In this document: piece by piece, positions 8,866-18,017 of the stretch
Layout of the letters: each line of letters starts with the position of its first letter
Position numbering within the stretch: the stretch's first letter is position 1
Assembly (NCBI RefSeq): GCF_021535135.1
Contig: NZ_CP091036.1
Coordinates: 2,108,001-2,172,000 of the forward strand
Direction: 5' to 3'
DNA length: 64,000 bases
Source of the DNA: Antarcticibacterium sp. 1MA-6-2
GTDB taxonomy: Bacteria; Bacteroidota; Bacteroidia; Flavobacteriales; Flavobacteriaceae
Made by a program: the position numbers and the translations under genes
The notes under the pieces: model-generated
What the model saw: the letters and a program-made list of their open reading frames with translations, nothing else
Told to the model about the DNA's origin: nothing
Databases searched by the model: none

Positions 8866-9843
8866 ATGAAAAACAAATCAACAACCTCCTTTGAAGAGGC
8901 TTATAAAAAGGACGTATATCTCGGGTTAACCAGTTATCCAAAATATCTTTTATCTAAATATATCTATGATAAAGATGGAGATAAGCTCTTTCAAAAGATC
9001 ATGGATCTTCCGGAATATTATTTAACTGAATGCGAATTTAATATTCTGGAACAACACAAAGCGCAGATTTCTGAAACATTTGTCTCCCCCGATGGTTTTG
9101 ACCTTATCGAGTTGGGAGCCGGAGACGGAAAAAAAACTAAAATTCTGCTGAAATACCTTAGCGATAAAAAAGCCCAATTCAAATATCTTCCAATAGATAT
9201 AAGTGAAAATGCCCTTCAGGAATTAGAAGCTTCGGTCCATAAGGAAATCCCTGAAGTTGATATAAAAATTCAGCAGGGAACTTACTTAGAGACTCTTGAA
9301 AGACTGGCGGAATATAATTCCCGAAAAAAAGTGATTATGGTGCTGGGCTCCAATATTGGAAATTTACTGCACAAAGATGCCATCCAGTTTTTAAAAAAAA
9401 TACGCTCAGCAATGAGTCCTAATGATATGCTGTTTATGGGATTTGATCAAAAGAAAAATCCCCAAACTATATTGAATGCATACAATGACCCACAGGGAGT
9501 AACTGCAGCTTTTAACAAAAATGGCTTAATGCGGATCAACAGGGAACTCCGCGGAAATTTTAATCCAGATAATTTCCTGCATTGGGAAACCTATGATCCC
9601 GAAACAGGAACTGCAAGAAGTTTTCTGGTTAGTACCAAAGAACAACAGGTGACCGTGGGAGACCTTGAACTGGAGGTTCATTTTGAGCAATGGGAAACCA
9701 TTCATACCGAAATTTCTCAAAAATACGATGACCACGTGGTGAATTGGCTCGCAAAAGAAGCAGGCTTAAAAGTCACAGAAGCTTTTTCTGACGATAAAAA
9801 TTATTACAAGAATTATATCTTCAGAATAGAGGGAGATCTTTAA
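8866..9843 (+). CDS. egtD: L-histidine N-alpha-methyltransferase EgtD
   Basis: Converts histidine to hercynine using three SAM molecules, the substrate step before EgtB. The 325-aa protein has the SAM-binding 'LIELGAGDGKKTKILL' (motif I), the family's 'YYLTECEFNIL' near the N-terminus, 'GSNIGNLLHKDA' and 'FLMGFDQKKNP'-type residues ('MGFDQKKNP'). The ATG at 8866 is preferred over an upstream alternative start that overlaps egtB. The gene order egtB-egtD gives a complete two-gene core of the pathway apart from the C-S lyase. Confidence 0.93.
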   Translation: MKNKSTTSFEEAYKKDVYLGLTSYPKYLLSKYIYDKDGDKLFQKIMDLPEYYLTECEFNILEQHKAQISETFVSPDGFDLIELGAGDGKKTKILLKYLSDKKAQFKYLPIDISENALQELEASVHKEIPEVDIKIQQGTYLETLERLAEYNSRKKVIMVLGSNIGNLLHKDAIQFLKKIRSAMSPNDMLFMGFDQKKNPQTILNAYNDPQGVTAAFNKNGLMRINRELRGNFNPDNFLHWETYDPETGTARSFLVSTKEQQVTVGDLELEVHFEQWETIHTEISQKYDDHVVNWLAKEAGLKVTEAFSDDKNYYKNYIFRIEGDL

Positions 9844-9859
9844 ACTTAAAACAGAAATT

Positions 9860-10117
9860 ATGAAGGCATTATGGAATGGAAAAATACTGGCTGAAAGTGA
9901 AAACACAAAAATTGTTGAAAATAATCACTATTTCCCACCGGAATCAATCAAAGAAGAATTTTTCAAAGATAGTTCTACACACACCAGGTGCCCCTGGAAG
10001 GGAAAAGCATCTTATTACACAATAGAAGTAGATGGTAAGTTGAACGAAGATGCCGCCTGGTATTACCCCGAAGCCAGTAAAGCGGCAAAACCCATTGAAA
10101 ATTATATCGCCTTTTGA
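9860..10117 (+). CDS. DUF427 domain protein
   Basis: A short 85-aa single-domain protein with the DUF427 signature: 'ALWNGKILAESENTKIVENNHYF', 'TRCPWKGKASYYTIEVDG', 'AAWYYPEASKAA' and 'IENYIAF' (fragments of the full sequence). The fold is a small beta barrel of unknown biochemical role. It starts 17 bases after egtD and is probably in the same transcript, which hints at a link to ergothioneine or its use, but no direct evidence is visible. Confidence 0.85.
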   Translation: MKALWNGKILAESENTKIVENNHYFPPESIKEEFFKDSSTHTRCPWKGKASYYTIEVDGKLNEDAAWYYPEASKAAKPIENYIAF

Positions 10118-10166
10118 AAAGGTGTGGAAATTACTAATTAAGAGAATTTAAAATCAGAATAAAATT

Positions 10167-11246
10167 TCACTTTAATGCTTTAAGAAGGCATTCCAACTCC
10201 TCCTCGTTATTGAAGTAGTGAAAACTTACCCTTATCCCCTCACCTCTTTGAGAGCAAATAATGTCTTTTCCTCTTAACTTGTTATAAAGTTTGTCGTCTC
10301 CTGTAATATTAAAAATAGGAGAATGTTTCTCTCGCTTTATTACCCTCTCCTCCAGCAGTTTTAATTTTATAAATTCTTCTTTCGCCAAATCTGCAAGATT
10401 TGCGACCCGACTTTCCACAACATCCATTCCGACTCTTTGAAGAAGATCCAATGCTATTTTTAGGCTGCCAAAGTTAAGCGTATCCTGATGCCCGGGTTCA
10501 AACTTACCTATAAAATTTCCTTCGTGAGCTTTATATTTTCCCTGCAGGGAGTTAAATCCTGAACTTTTGGGAGCAATTTTTTCGGCTGCAGTTTCATTGA
10601 AAAGAATGAAGGCATTTCCATATCCTCCATTAAGCCATTTGTAAGTACTGGCAGTTACTACATCGAGGCCTGAGGCATCAAAGTCAAATTTTTCGGTACC
10701 TAAATACTGCGTACCGTCCGCTATGAAGAGCACATCGGGATTTTCTCTTTTTAATTCTGAAAGAAATTCAAAAGAAAGTTTTATTCCGCTTATGTATTGC
10801 ACTATACTAAAAGCAAAAACATCAGGCTTGTATTGTTGAAAAGCATTTTTAATATTACTTTCAAGTTGCCCGTCAATAACAGCGGTACAAACCTGAAAAT
10901 TTCGCGAGCTCACTGCCCAATTGATGGAAGGATAATCATTTTCCAAAAGGAGAACTTTTTTTGACCTGTCCAACCCTTCAAGCAATGTATTGAAACCATA
11001 GGAGAAATTTGGGACCAGAGCAACTCTATTGGGTGCACAATTGAAAAATTTGCCTACCCCTTCCCTCACTCCCGCAAGTATCTTCCCCTGCTTTTCTTTT
11101 AATATGCTTCCCGAAACCAGGAAATCCAGGTCGTGTTCCTGTCGGAAATCAAAAACTTCTTCAGACAGGAGTCCTGAAGCAGCAGTATTTAAATAGGTAT
11201 ATTGTTCCAGTACAGGAAAGGGTTTTCTTAAATTCTTCATAAGCAT
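10167..11246 (-). CDS. Class V aminotransferase (cysteine-desulfurase-like fold)
   Basis: A PLP-dependent fold-type I enzyme of ~360 aa. The PLP lysine is in 'VVTASTYKWLNGGYGNAF', the Asp that contacts the pyridine ring is in 'VLFIADGTQYLG', and the N-terminus has 'YTYLNTAASGLLS'. Two close ATGs (11246 and 11240) are possible. It is convergent with the egtB-egtD-DUF427 genes. Since the window shows no other C-S lyase, an EgtE-like role is possible, but isoform (isopenicillin epimerase/cysteine desulfurase group) cannot be settled by eye. It lacks the usual desulfurase Cys loop that I could recognise. Confidence 0.75.
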   Translation of the reverse strand: MLMKNLRKPFPVLEQYTYLNTAASGLLSEEVFDFRQEHDLDFLVSGSILKEKQGKILAGVREGVGKFFNCAPNRVALVPNFSYGFNTLLEGLDRSKKVLLLENDYPSINWAVSSRNFQVCTAVIDGQLESNIKNAFQQYKPDVFAFSIVQYISGIKLSFEFLSELKRENPDVLFIADGTQYLGTEKFDFDASGLDVVTASTYKWLNGGYGNAFILFNETAAEKIAPKSSGFNSLQGKYKAHEGNFIGKFEPGHQDTLNFGSLKIALDLLQRVGMDVVESRVANLADLAKEEFIKLKLLEERVIKREKHSPIFNITGDDKLYNKLRGKDIICSQRGEGIRVSFHYFNNEEELECLLKALK

Positions 11247-11270
11247 TTTAACATTGGAGTAAAAAAACTC

Positions 11271-11278
11271 TAAATTTG
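11271..11278 (+). promoter_or_regulatory. Bacteroidota -7 promoter box for the 2TM-folA operon
   Basis: TAAATTTG fits TAnnTTTG and lies 26 bases before the ATG at 11304, in the short divergent gap from the class V aminotransferase gene. The -33 region is not a clear match. Confidence 0.45.
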
Positions 11279-11303
11279 AAACTACACTAAAGTACTTCTT
11301 ATT

Positions 11304-11759
11304 ATGTTTTCCAAAAAGAAAAACACCTCCAAACTCGATCTGGAACAGAGAGAACTTTACGAAAACGCCAGGAAAAGGACCCTCCAAAAAAAGAGACTGT
11401 TTCAACATTTTGTAATATTTCTTGTAGGTGCAGTTCTATTAATAATTCTGAATGTTGTTATAGGTTATAAAGAAGAATTTATGCCCCTGGGGTACAACTG
11501 GTTCGTATGGGCCATTCTCATCTGGACCTTTTTCTTTTTAATCCACCTGATTAATGTTTTTGTTACAAGCAGCCTGATGGGTAAAGAATGGGAACAACGC
11601 CAAATGGAAAAGCTGGTACAAAAACAGAGAGACCGTATAAGGGAAATGGAGCAACAGGTTCAACGAGACCACCCGCTTCCATCTGAAAAAAAATACGATG
11701 AGCGGATAAGAATACGGGATGAAAATTCCCAGAATCCGGACAAACCTCTTAATCACTAA
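11304..11759 (+). CDS. 2TM domain-containing protein
   Basis: A 151-aa protein with a charged N-terminus, two transmembrane helices (~33-55 and ~66-90; 'FVIFLVGAVLLIILNVVIGY' is the first) with the short aromatic loop typical of the 2TM family, and a long basic/acidic C-terminal helix rich in Glu, Arg and Gln ('EQRQMEKLVQKQRDRIREME'). In some flavobacteria the 2TM domain sits in histidine kinases; here it stands alone. It lies 2 bases before folA in one operon. Function unknown. Confidence 0.8.
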   Translation: MFSKKKNTSKLDLEQRELYENARKRTLQKKRLFQHFVIFLVGAVLLIILNVVIGYKEEFMPLGYNWFVWAILIWTFFFLIHLINVFVTSSLMGKEWEQRQMEKLVQKQRDRIREMEQQVQRDHPLPSEKKYDERIRIRDENSQNPDKPLNH

Positions 11760-11761
11760 TT

Positions 11762-12244
11762 ATGCTCACCATCATTGCAGCTGCAGGAGAAAATAATGCC
11801 CTTGGAAAAGATAACGGCCTGGTATGGCATTTGCCCGATGATTTTAAACGTTTTAAAAAGCTCACCTCCGGCCATCATATAATCATGGGAAGAAAAACCT
11901 TCGATTCTTTTCCGCAGCCCCTGCCAAACCGGACTCATGTTGTTGTCACCCGGAAAGAAAACTGGAATAAAGCAGGCATTGTGGTAGTTCACTCCCTGGA
12001 AAGGGCGGTAGAACTCACAGCTGAAGATCCGCAGCCTTTTATTATTGGGGGTGGGGAAATTTATAAGCAATCTATGGACGTTGCGAACAGGATTGAACTT
12101 ACCCGGGTACACGGAACTTTTGAAGCAGATACTTTTTTTCCCGAAATAGATGATAAAAAATGGAAACTGGTAGCTGAAGAATTTCATGAGAAAGATGAGA
12201 AGCACCAATACGCCTTCACTTATTTAACTTATGAAAGAGCGTGA
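11762..12244 (+). CDS. folA: Dihydrofolate reductase
   Basis: Reduces dihydrofolate to tetrahydrofolate with NADPH. The 160-aa length is typical. Signatures: 'LGKDNGLVWHLPDDFKRFK' (substrate loop and active-site Asp), 'IIMGRKTFDSFPQPLPNRTHVV' in two parts, and 'PFIIGGGEIYKQ' (cofactor loop). Its stop lies inside the start of the next gene (14-base overlap), indicating translational coupling. Confidence 0.96.
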   Translation: MLTIIAAAGENNALGKDNGLVWHLPDDFKRFKKLTSGHHIIMGRKTFDSFPQPLPNRTHVVVTRKENWNKAGIVVVHSLERAVELTAEDPQPFIIGGGEIYKQSMDVANRIELTRVHGTFEADTFFPEIDDKKWKLVAEEFHEKDEKHQYAFTYLTYERA

Positions 12245-13097
12245 TGGCTATCCCTGGGTTTTAGACGAGATAGCAGGCAGGAACAACTTTGAGATTCTTA
12301 GAGCTTCCACTTTAGCAGGTGGGGATATTAATGAGGTATTTCAAATTACTACAGCAGCGGGAGAAAAATTTGCAGTAAAACTGAATGATCCCGTTAAATA
12401 TCCCGGAATGTTTCTGGCAGAAAAAACCGGACTTGAAGCATTGCGGGAAACAAAGATCTTTACCGTTCCAAAGGTATTGGCCACAGGAGTGATAGAAAAC
12501 AAGGCTTACCTCCTACTCCAGTACATAAATAGCACTTCCCCTGTTGAAGATTTCTGGAACGTCTTCGGAAAAAAGCTGGCAGATCTTCATAAGAAAACTA
12601 ATCACCTCTTCGGATTTGATACTGATAATTATATTGGCAGCCTTCCGCAGAAAAACGGGCACTGCAGTACGGCTTCAGAATTTTACATTAGCCAACGATT
12701 AGAACCTCAATTTCGACTGGCTAAGTCAAAAGGTTTTAAGCTGGGTAAGACAACAGCCCTTTTTAATTATTGTTTAGAAGTTATTCCCGATGAACCCCCC
12801 TCTCTTATTCACGGAGATCTTTGGAGTGGGAACTACCTCGCAGATTCCGAAGGGCAACCCGGCCTCATAGATCCTGCGGTTTCCTATGCACCCCGGGAAT
12901 TAGACCTGGCTATGATGAAGCTCTTTGGAGGTTTTAGTCCGGCTGCTTTTGAGAGCTATAATTTTCATTTTCCGCTGCAAAAGGATTGGGAAAAGCGAAT
13001 ACCATTGTGGCAGCTATACTACCTACTTGTCCATCTTAATATTTTTGGCGCAGGCTACCTCGCCAGAGTAACTTCCATAATTGACCGATACAGCTAA
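12231..13097 (+). CDS. Fructosamine kinase family protein
   Basis: A 288-aa aminoglycoside-phosphotransferase-like kinase. Family features: 'FAVKLNDPVKYPGMFLAEKTGL' region with the ATP-binding Lys, the catalytic 'LIHGDLWSGNYL' (Asp) and the metal-binding 'GLIDPAVSYAPRELDLAMMKLFGGF' (Asp). Members phosphorylate protein-bound ketosamines and thereby remove glycation adducts. It overlaps the end of folA by 14 bases and closes this operon. Confidence 0.9.
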   Translation: MKERDGYPWVLDEIAGRNNFEILRASTLAGGDINEVFQITTAAGEKFAVKLNDPVKYPGMFLAEKTGLEALRETKIFTVPKVLATGVIENKAYLLLQYINSTSPVEDFWNVFGKKLADLHKKTNHLFGFDTDNYIGSLPQKNGHCSTASEFYISQRLEPQFRLAKSKGFKLGKTTALFNYCLEVIPDEPPSLIHGDLWSGNYLADSEGQPGLIDPAVSYAPRELDLAMMKLFGGFSPAAFESYNFHFPLQKDWEKRIPLWQLYYLLVHLNIFGAGYLARVTSIIDRYS

Positions 13098-13192
13098 TTT
13101 TACACATATTAACACTAACTAATTATCTTTTAGCAATTTATTAGCGGTAAACTTTTTAGCAGCTTGGTACATTGTAAAAAAACAAAAAAGTT

Positions 13193-13693
13193 ATGAGTAC
13201 CGAAAATTTAGCCAGCAGAGATGCCCTTAAAAAAATGACAGATCTAGTGGATGACATAAAATTTGCCATGTTGCTTACTGCTCTCGATACCCAGCCTATA
13301 AGTGCAATCCCTATGACCACTAAAAAGGTCGATGAGGCAGGAAACATTTGGTTCCTAAGTGGTCTTAACAGTGAACATAATGCGAATATTGTTAGAAGTT
13401 CCAATGTGCAGTTGCTGTATAGTGATCCATCTGATATGGAATTTATAAGTATCTACGGAGAAGCCAGTGTGGTAACAGATAAAAGTATTCTAGAGGAACT
13501 TTATAATAAAAAGGATGATGCCTGGTTTACAGGAGTTGATGATCCAAATCTCACAGCTTTAAAAATCACACCTAAAGAAGCTTACTACTGGGACACAAAA
13601 GAAAATAAATATATCAGCCTTTTTAAAATGGGTATATCTGCTATAACTGGCGATAATAAAGATGTAGGTGAAAAAGGAAAATTGAAGTTTTAA
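13193..13693 (+). CDS. Pyridoxamine 5'-phosphate oxidase family / general stress protein 26-like
   Basis: A 166-aa split-barrel flavin-binding protein. The N-terminal helix is followed by 'FAMLLTALDTQPISAIPMTT', 'NIWFLSGLNSEHNANI' and 'VQLLYSDPSDMEFISIYGEA', which match the general stress protein 26 branch rather than true PdxH. The C-terminus 'EAYYWDTKENKYISLFKM' is also typical. It is monocistronic with a strong terminator. Substrate unknown. Confidence 0.87.
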   Translation: MSTENLASRDALKKMTDLVDDIKFAMLLTALDTQPISAIPMTTKKVDEAGNIWFLSGLNSEHNANIVRSSNVQLLYSDPSDMEFISIYGEASVVTDKSILEELYNKKDDAWFTGVDDPNLTALKITPKEAYYWDTKENKYISLFKMGISAITGDNKDVGEKGKLKF

Positions 13694-13716
13694 AATGGGA
13701 TTTTTTGCAATCCCAG

Positions 13717-13755
13717 GACCTTATAGCGCCCTCCCGTTATAAGGTCTTTTTTTTA
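13717..13755 (+). terminator. Intrinsic terminator
   Basis: Perfect 9-bp stem GACCTTATA / TATAAGGTC with an 11-12-base loop and eight T. It ends the stress-protein transcript; the fabD promoter box begins within a few bases of the T-run. Confidence 0.88.
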
Positions 13756-13759
13756 TTAC

Positions 13760-13767
13760 TATTTTTG
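13760..13767 (+). promoter_or_regulatory. Bacteroidota -7 promoter box for fabD
   Basis: TATTTTTG is an exact TAnnTTTG match 19 bases before the fabD ATG. Confidence 0.5.
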
Positions 13768-13785
13768 TGATACTAAAATAAAACT

Positions 13786-14670
13786 ATGAATGCATACATA
13801 TTTCCCGGGCAGGGAGCACAATTTTCAGGAATGGGACTTGATCTTTACGAGAAGTACCCCGAAGCCCAAAAACTCTTTGAGCGGGCGAATGATATTTTAG
13901 ATTTTCATATAACAGATATAATGTTTGAAGGATCTGCCGAGGATCTCAAACAAACCAAAGTTACCCAACTTAGCCGTATTTCTTCATTCGGTAATATTGA
14001 GCAAAGTGCTTGGCAACTCCTTTAAACCCGATATGGTAGCCGGACATTCTTTAGGAGAAATTTCTGCTTTGGTTGCTAATAATACGCTTTCTTTTGAATC
14101 CGGCTTAAGGCTGGTTTACCAGCGGGCCTTGGCCATGCAGGAAGCTTGTGAACTGGAGCCCTCTACAATGGCGGCAGTTCTGGGACTGGAAGATTCCACT
14201 GTAGAATCTATCTGCGCCAAGGTCGATGGTGTGGTGGTAGCTGCCAATTATAATTGTCCCGGGCAGTTGGTAATTTCGGGTAGTGTGGCTGCTGTAGATA
14301 AAGCTTGTGAACTGCTTAAGGAAAATGGCGCCAAGCGGGCAATGGTTTTACTAGGTAGGAGGAGCTTTTCATTCTCCTTTAATGGAACCTGCCCGGAAAA
14401 AACTCGCTGAGGCTATTGAGGCAACCGAATTTAAAAGACCTATTTGTCCTGTTTACCAGAACGTCACGACCTTTGCTGTGACAGATCCTGAGGAAATTCA
14501 AAAAAAACCTTGTCTTTCAATTGACGGCACCTGTAAAATGGACTCAGTCTGTTCAAAATATGATAGCTGATGGCGCTACCCATTTTACTGAAGTTGGACC
14601 CGGAAAAGTTTTACAGGGACTGGTTAAAAAAATTGACAGAAGTGCAGAAGTAACTTCAGCTGAAATATAA
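13786..14670 (+). CDS. fabD: Malonyl-CoA:ACP transacylase (broken three times by apparent sequence errors)
   Basis: Loads malonate from CoA to acyl carrier protein for fatty-acid synthesis; normally essential. Motifs run in order across the pieces: '[14 protein letters not shown]', '[13 protein letters not shown]' (nucleophile Ser), '[10 protein letters not shown]', '[15 protein letters not shown]', a 'GGAFHSPLM' equivalent (His) and '[13 protein letters not shown]'. Three breaks occur: ACTTAGC at 13968 (ACCGGC gives Gln-Pro-Ala), ACTAGGT at 14350 (ACCGGT gives Leu-Pro-Val-Gly-Gly) and a run of eight A at 14500-14507 (seven gives Gln-Lys-Asn-Leu-Val). Repair of all three yields a normal ~294-aa FabD. 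Three hits in an essential gene argue for sequence error rather than decay. Confidence 0.93.
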
Positions 14671-14693
14671 AGAACTCTCTATAAAAGCAAGAA

Positions 14694-14722
14694 AATCCTG
14701 ATCACGTGGTCAGGATTTTTTG
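14694..14722 (+). terminator. Intrinsic terminator after fabD
   Basis: Perfect stem AATCCTGA / TCAGGATT with an 8-base loop and a T-run. Confidence 0.88.
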
Positions 14723-14834
14723 TTTTACACTATCTCAGCCAAGCTTTACTTGCTCTTATACACTTCAGCCTCTTTCATAACAAATACAACTTCCTCCCGG
14801 GTTTTCAATGTTTTTAGTAGGAACTTCTTAGCAA

Positions 14835-15968
14835 TTAATTATTTATGAATTTAATGACACTGCTGGTTATGAACTCTATTTGATCATCCTCCAGTTCGGT
14901 ATGCATGGGCAGGGAAATCACTTCTTTTACCAGTAGATTTGTAACCGGAAAATCAGCTTCGTTATATCGGGAATCCTGATAAGCTTTTTGACTATGAAGT
15001 GGAATTGGATAATAAACTCCACATGGAATTCCTTTTTCATTTAAATGCTTCACCAGGGCGTCCCGCTTTCCATTGGTAATCTTTAGGGTATATTGATGAT
15101 AAACGTGAGTATCACATTCTCCTTCTCTATATGGAATTACAATATTTTCCTGTCCCTCGAATGCCTGATCGTATTTTCTCGCTGCTTCCTTCCTGGCTTC
15201 GTTATATAGATCCAGCTTTGGCAACTTTGCTCTTAATACTGCTGCCTGCATACTATCCAGGCGCGAATTAACTCCAACCACATCGTGGTGATAGCGTTCA
15301 TACATTCCATGATTTACAATTCCTCTTAGAGTATGAGCCAATTTATCGTCATTAGTAAAAATAGCACCGCCATCTCCAAAGCAACCTAAATTTTTGGATG
15401 GAAAGAATGATGTGGAAGCAACGTGGCCAATTGTACCTGTTTTATAGGTTTTCGCTTCGCGGGAATGAAAATTAGCTCCAATTGCCTGCGCATTGTCTTC
15501 TATAACATAAAGATCGTGCTCTTTGGCAATTTCCATAATTGAATCCATATTTGCAGTTTGCCCGAAAAGGTGAACTGGTACGATCGCTTTAGTTTTAGGA
15601 GTGATTGCTTTTCTTATTGCTTCGGGATCTATGTTAAAAGTATCAGGTTCCACATCTACTAAAACAGGAGTAAGTTGCAAAAGAGCTATTACTTCTACAG
15701 TTGCTGCAAAAGTGAAATCGGCAGTTATTACCTCATCACCCGGTTTAAGATCGAGCCCCATCATTGCAATTTGAAGAGCATCTGTACCGTTGGCGCAAGG
15801 AATTACGTGTTTCACATCGAGATATTCCTCCAGTTCCTTTTGGAATTTTTGAACTTCTGGCCCATTAATAAAGGCAGAAGTCTGCATGATCTCTTCCAGA
15901 GAGGTATTGATTTGATCTTTTATATGCTCATATTGACCCTGCAGGTCAACCATTTGTAATTTTTTCAT
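14835..15968 (-). CDS. DegT/DnrJ/EryC1/StrS family sugar aminotransferase
   Basis: A 377-aa PLP-dependent transaminase that acts on nucleotide-linked keto-sugars for surface polysaccharide. The N-terminus 'MVDLQGQYEHIKDQI' follows Met-Lys-Lys-Leu-Gln; 'IPCANGTDALQIAM' binds phosphate; 'YVIEDNAQAIGA' holds the ring Asp; the Schiff-base Lys is in 'TSFFPSKNLGCFGDGGAI'. The ATG at 15968 is preferred over an upstream start. It is divergent from waaA, which acts on LPS, but no sugar dehydrogenase or isomerase lies next to it. Specific product sugar not determinable. Confidence 0.9.
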   Translation of the reverse strand: MKKLQMVDLQGQYEHIKDQINTSLEEIMQTSAFINGPEVQKFQKELEEYLDVKHVIPCANGTDALQIAMMGLDLKPGDEVITADFTFAATVEVIALLQLTPVLVDVEPDTFNIDPEAIRKAITPKTKAIVPVHLFGQTANMDSIMEIAKEHDLYVIEDNAQAIGANFHSREAKTYKTGTIGHVASTSFFPSKNLGCFGDGGAIFTNDDKLAHTLRGIVNHGMYERYHHDVVGVNSRLDSMQAAVLRAKLPKLDLYNEARKEAARKYDQAFEGQENIVIPYREGECDTHVYHQYTLKITNGKRDALVKHLNEKGIPCGVYYPIPLHSQKAYQDSRYNEADFPVTNLLVKEVISLPMHTELEDDQIEFITSSVIKFINN

Positions 15969-16063
15969 GAAGTTTTTATTGTAGTACCACGAAAATACAA
16001 AATATCGGCCCCATCTCATGCGTATTTTATGGAAAGAGGTATTTTAGCGGTATAAAATAAGGT

Positions 16064-17315
16064 TTGGAAACATTATACAATATATCATCCTATTTAATTA
16101 AAAATATCCTCCCGGTCACGGGTCTATTTAGTGATAAGATGAAAAAATTTATTGATGGACGAAAAGAAACATTTTCGATACTTCAACAAAAAATTGACCC
16201 TCTTGATAAAGTAGTGTGGTTCCATGTTGCATCCCTGGGGGAATATGAACAGGGGCTACCAATAATTGAAACGGTAAAAGAATTATTCCCATCGCATAAG
16301 ATTGTCATTAGCTTTTTTTCACCCTCAGGATATGAAAATAAAAAGAACTCGACTTTTGCCGATGCCGTCGTGTATCTTCCCCTGGACACACCTTCTAATG
16401 CTGCAAAGTTTTTAAATTTTGTACATCCTGATCTTGCCCTGTTTATAAAATATGACTTTTGGCCCAATTACCTAAAAGAACTGCAGAACCGGAATATTCC
16501 TTCTCTTCTAATTTCCGGGGGGTTCAGAAAAGATCAGCTTTTCTTTAAATCCTATGGAGACTGGATGAGGAAACCCCTTAAAACTTTCGAGTATTTTTTT
16601 GTTCAGAACGAACAATCTTTAGAGCTATTGAAATCAATAGGAATTGAAAATGTCACAGTAAGTGGGGATACAAGATTTGACCGCGTCTCACGGCAGTTAA
16701 AACAGAACAACAAGCTGGCTTTTATTGAAGAATTCCTGAATAATAAGGAATGTATAGTAGCGGGAAGTACCTGGCCTGAAGATGATATCCTGATGCAGAA
16801 TTTCATAAACGAAGCTCCTTCTACAGTAAAATTTATAGTCGCACCTCACGAGATAAAGCCTGAGAAGATAAGAAAGCTGAAAAATAGTTTCTCTAAAAGG
16901 GCCATTCTTTTTACAGAAAAGGAAGATGCGCAGCTAAGTGACTATGAAATATTGATCCTTGACACCATTGGCCTGTTAACAAAGGTTTACAGTTATGCCG
17001 ATATTGCTTATGTGGGAGGGGCCGCAGGTAAAACGGGTCTTCACAACATTTTGGAGCCAGCAACTTTTGGTGTCCCGATAGTAACAGGAAGCAATATTGA
17101 AAATTTCCCGGAAGCGATACAGCTACAGAAGATAGCTAAGCCTTTATACTGTTCAGAATTCCCGGGAATTTGATACCATCTTCTCAAAACTACTTAAAGA
17201 CGGTGATTTTAGAAGGAAAACCGGAATAATTAGCGGGCATTTTATAAATAAGAATACAGGAGCAACTGAAGTTGTCCGACAGTACTTAATAGAAAATCAC
17301 GTTAAATTTTCTTAA
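16064..17315 (+). CDS. waaA: 3-deoxy-D-manno-octulosonic acid transferase (one-base homopolymer insertion near the end)
   Basis: Transfers Kdo to lipid A at the inner membrane (KdtA/WaaA). The start appears to be TTG at 16064, after an AAGG-like ribosome site; no in-frame ATG is available upstream. Visible blocks: 'VVWFHVASLGEYEQGLPIIE', 'FIKYDFWPNYLKEL', 'SGDTRFDRVSRQL', 'IVAGSTWPEDD', 'FIVAPHEI' and 'AYVGGAAGKTGLHNILEPATFGVPI' (in two parts). The frame breaks at CCCGGG (17161-17166); with one C less the text continues 'EFDTIFSKLLKDGDFRR' to a stop at 17315, giving ~417 aa, the family length. Confidence 0.9.
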
Positions 17316-17423
17316 TTTTTCACTTAATTTTTAAAAATTTGTACAATTTATCCTAAAGTCCTCCCAAAATTAATTTAGGAATTCATTATTGTAGTAATTT
17401 CGATCTATAGAAATCATAAAATC

Positions 17424-17672
17424 ATGATTATGAAACGATTCATTTTAATGACATCACTAATCTTCTTTTCCTCTATGACTTTGTTTTCCTGTAGGGAAAG
17501 TGAGAAAGAGACTGTGGTGCGTGAAGTAGAAGTTGAAAAAGTTGAAGAAAAGGTTGAACCTCAAGAAACCGAAGAGAAAAAAGGAATTCTCGAAAGGACC
17601 GGGGAAAGAGTGGACAACGAAGTTAATGAAGAAATAGACGAAGAAATAGATAGAATTGGAGATGACACTTAA
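17424..17672 (+). CDS. Small highly charged lipoprotein (tandem paralogue 1)
   Basis: Up to 82 aa. A signal peptide ends in the lipobox 'TLFSC', followed by 'RESEK' and a very acidic/basic tail made of alternating Glu, Val and Lys. It shares the plan of the next two genes: hydrophobic leader, Ser/Thr-Cys-Arg-Glu/Asp after the lipid Cys, acidic C-terminus. Start could be the second ATG (17430). No known family recognised. Confidence 0.75.
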   Translation: MIMKRFILMTSLIFFSSMTLFSCRESEKETVVREVEVEKVEEKVEPQETEEKKGILERTGERVDNEVNEEIDEEIDRIGDDT

Positions 17673-17739
17673 TCTTCAAGAAGTTTTAATTTTTAATTTT
17701 TGTTAAGTCAAAAAGTTTAACCGCTAAAAACAAAAGATC

Positions 17740-17958
17740 ATGAAAAAATCCCTTTTAATACTGGTAGCAGCTTTTACATTTAGTGCTTTCTTTACCTCTT
17801 GTAGAGAAAATGAAACCAGAACAGAAGAAGTTGAAGTTACTGATGATTTTGATAATACTGAAGAGGAAATAGAAGACGCTGCAGAAGATGTTGGTAACTC
17901 TATTGAAGAAGGAGCCAATGAAGTTGAGCAGGAACTTGAAGGAAACGACGATTTATAA
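17740..17958 (+). CDS. Small acidic lipoprotein (tandem paralogue 2)
   Basis: 72 aa. The lipobox is 'FFTSC' followed by 'RENETRTEE'; the mature part is dominated by Glu, Asp and Asn, with 'EDAAEDVGNSIEEGANEVEQ' near the end. Net charge is strongly negative. It lies 67 bases after paralogue 1 and 59 before paralogue 3. Likely lipid-anchored in the periplasm or outer membrane; role unknown. Confidence 0.78.
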   Translation: MKKSLLILVAAFTFSAFFTSCRENETRTEEVEVTDDFDNTEEEIEDAAEDVGNSIEEGANEVEQELEGNDDL

Positions 17959-18017
17959 TCGTATATTAATACCGCCGGAAGGCAGAATTCTACAAATAAC
18001 CACTAAATACTAAAATT

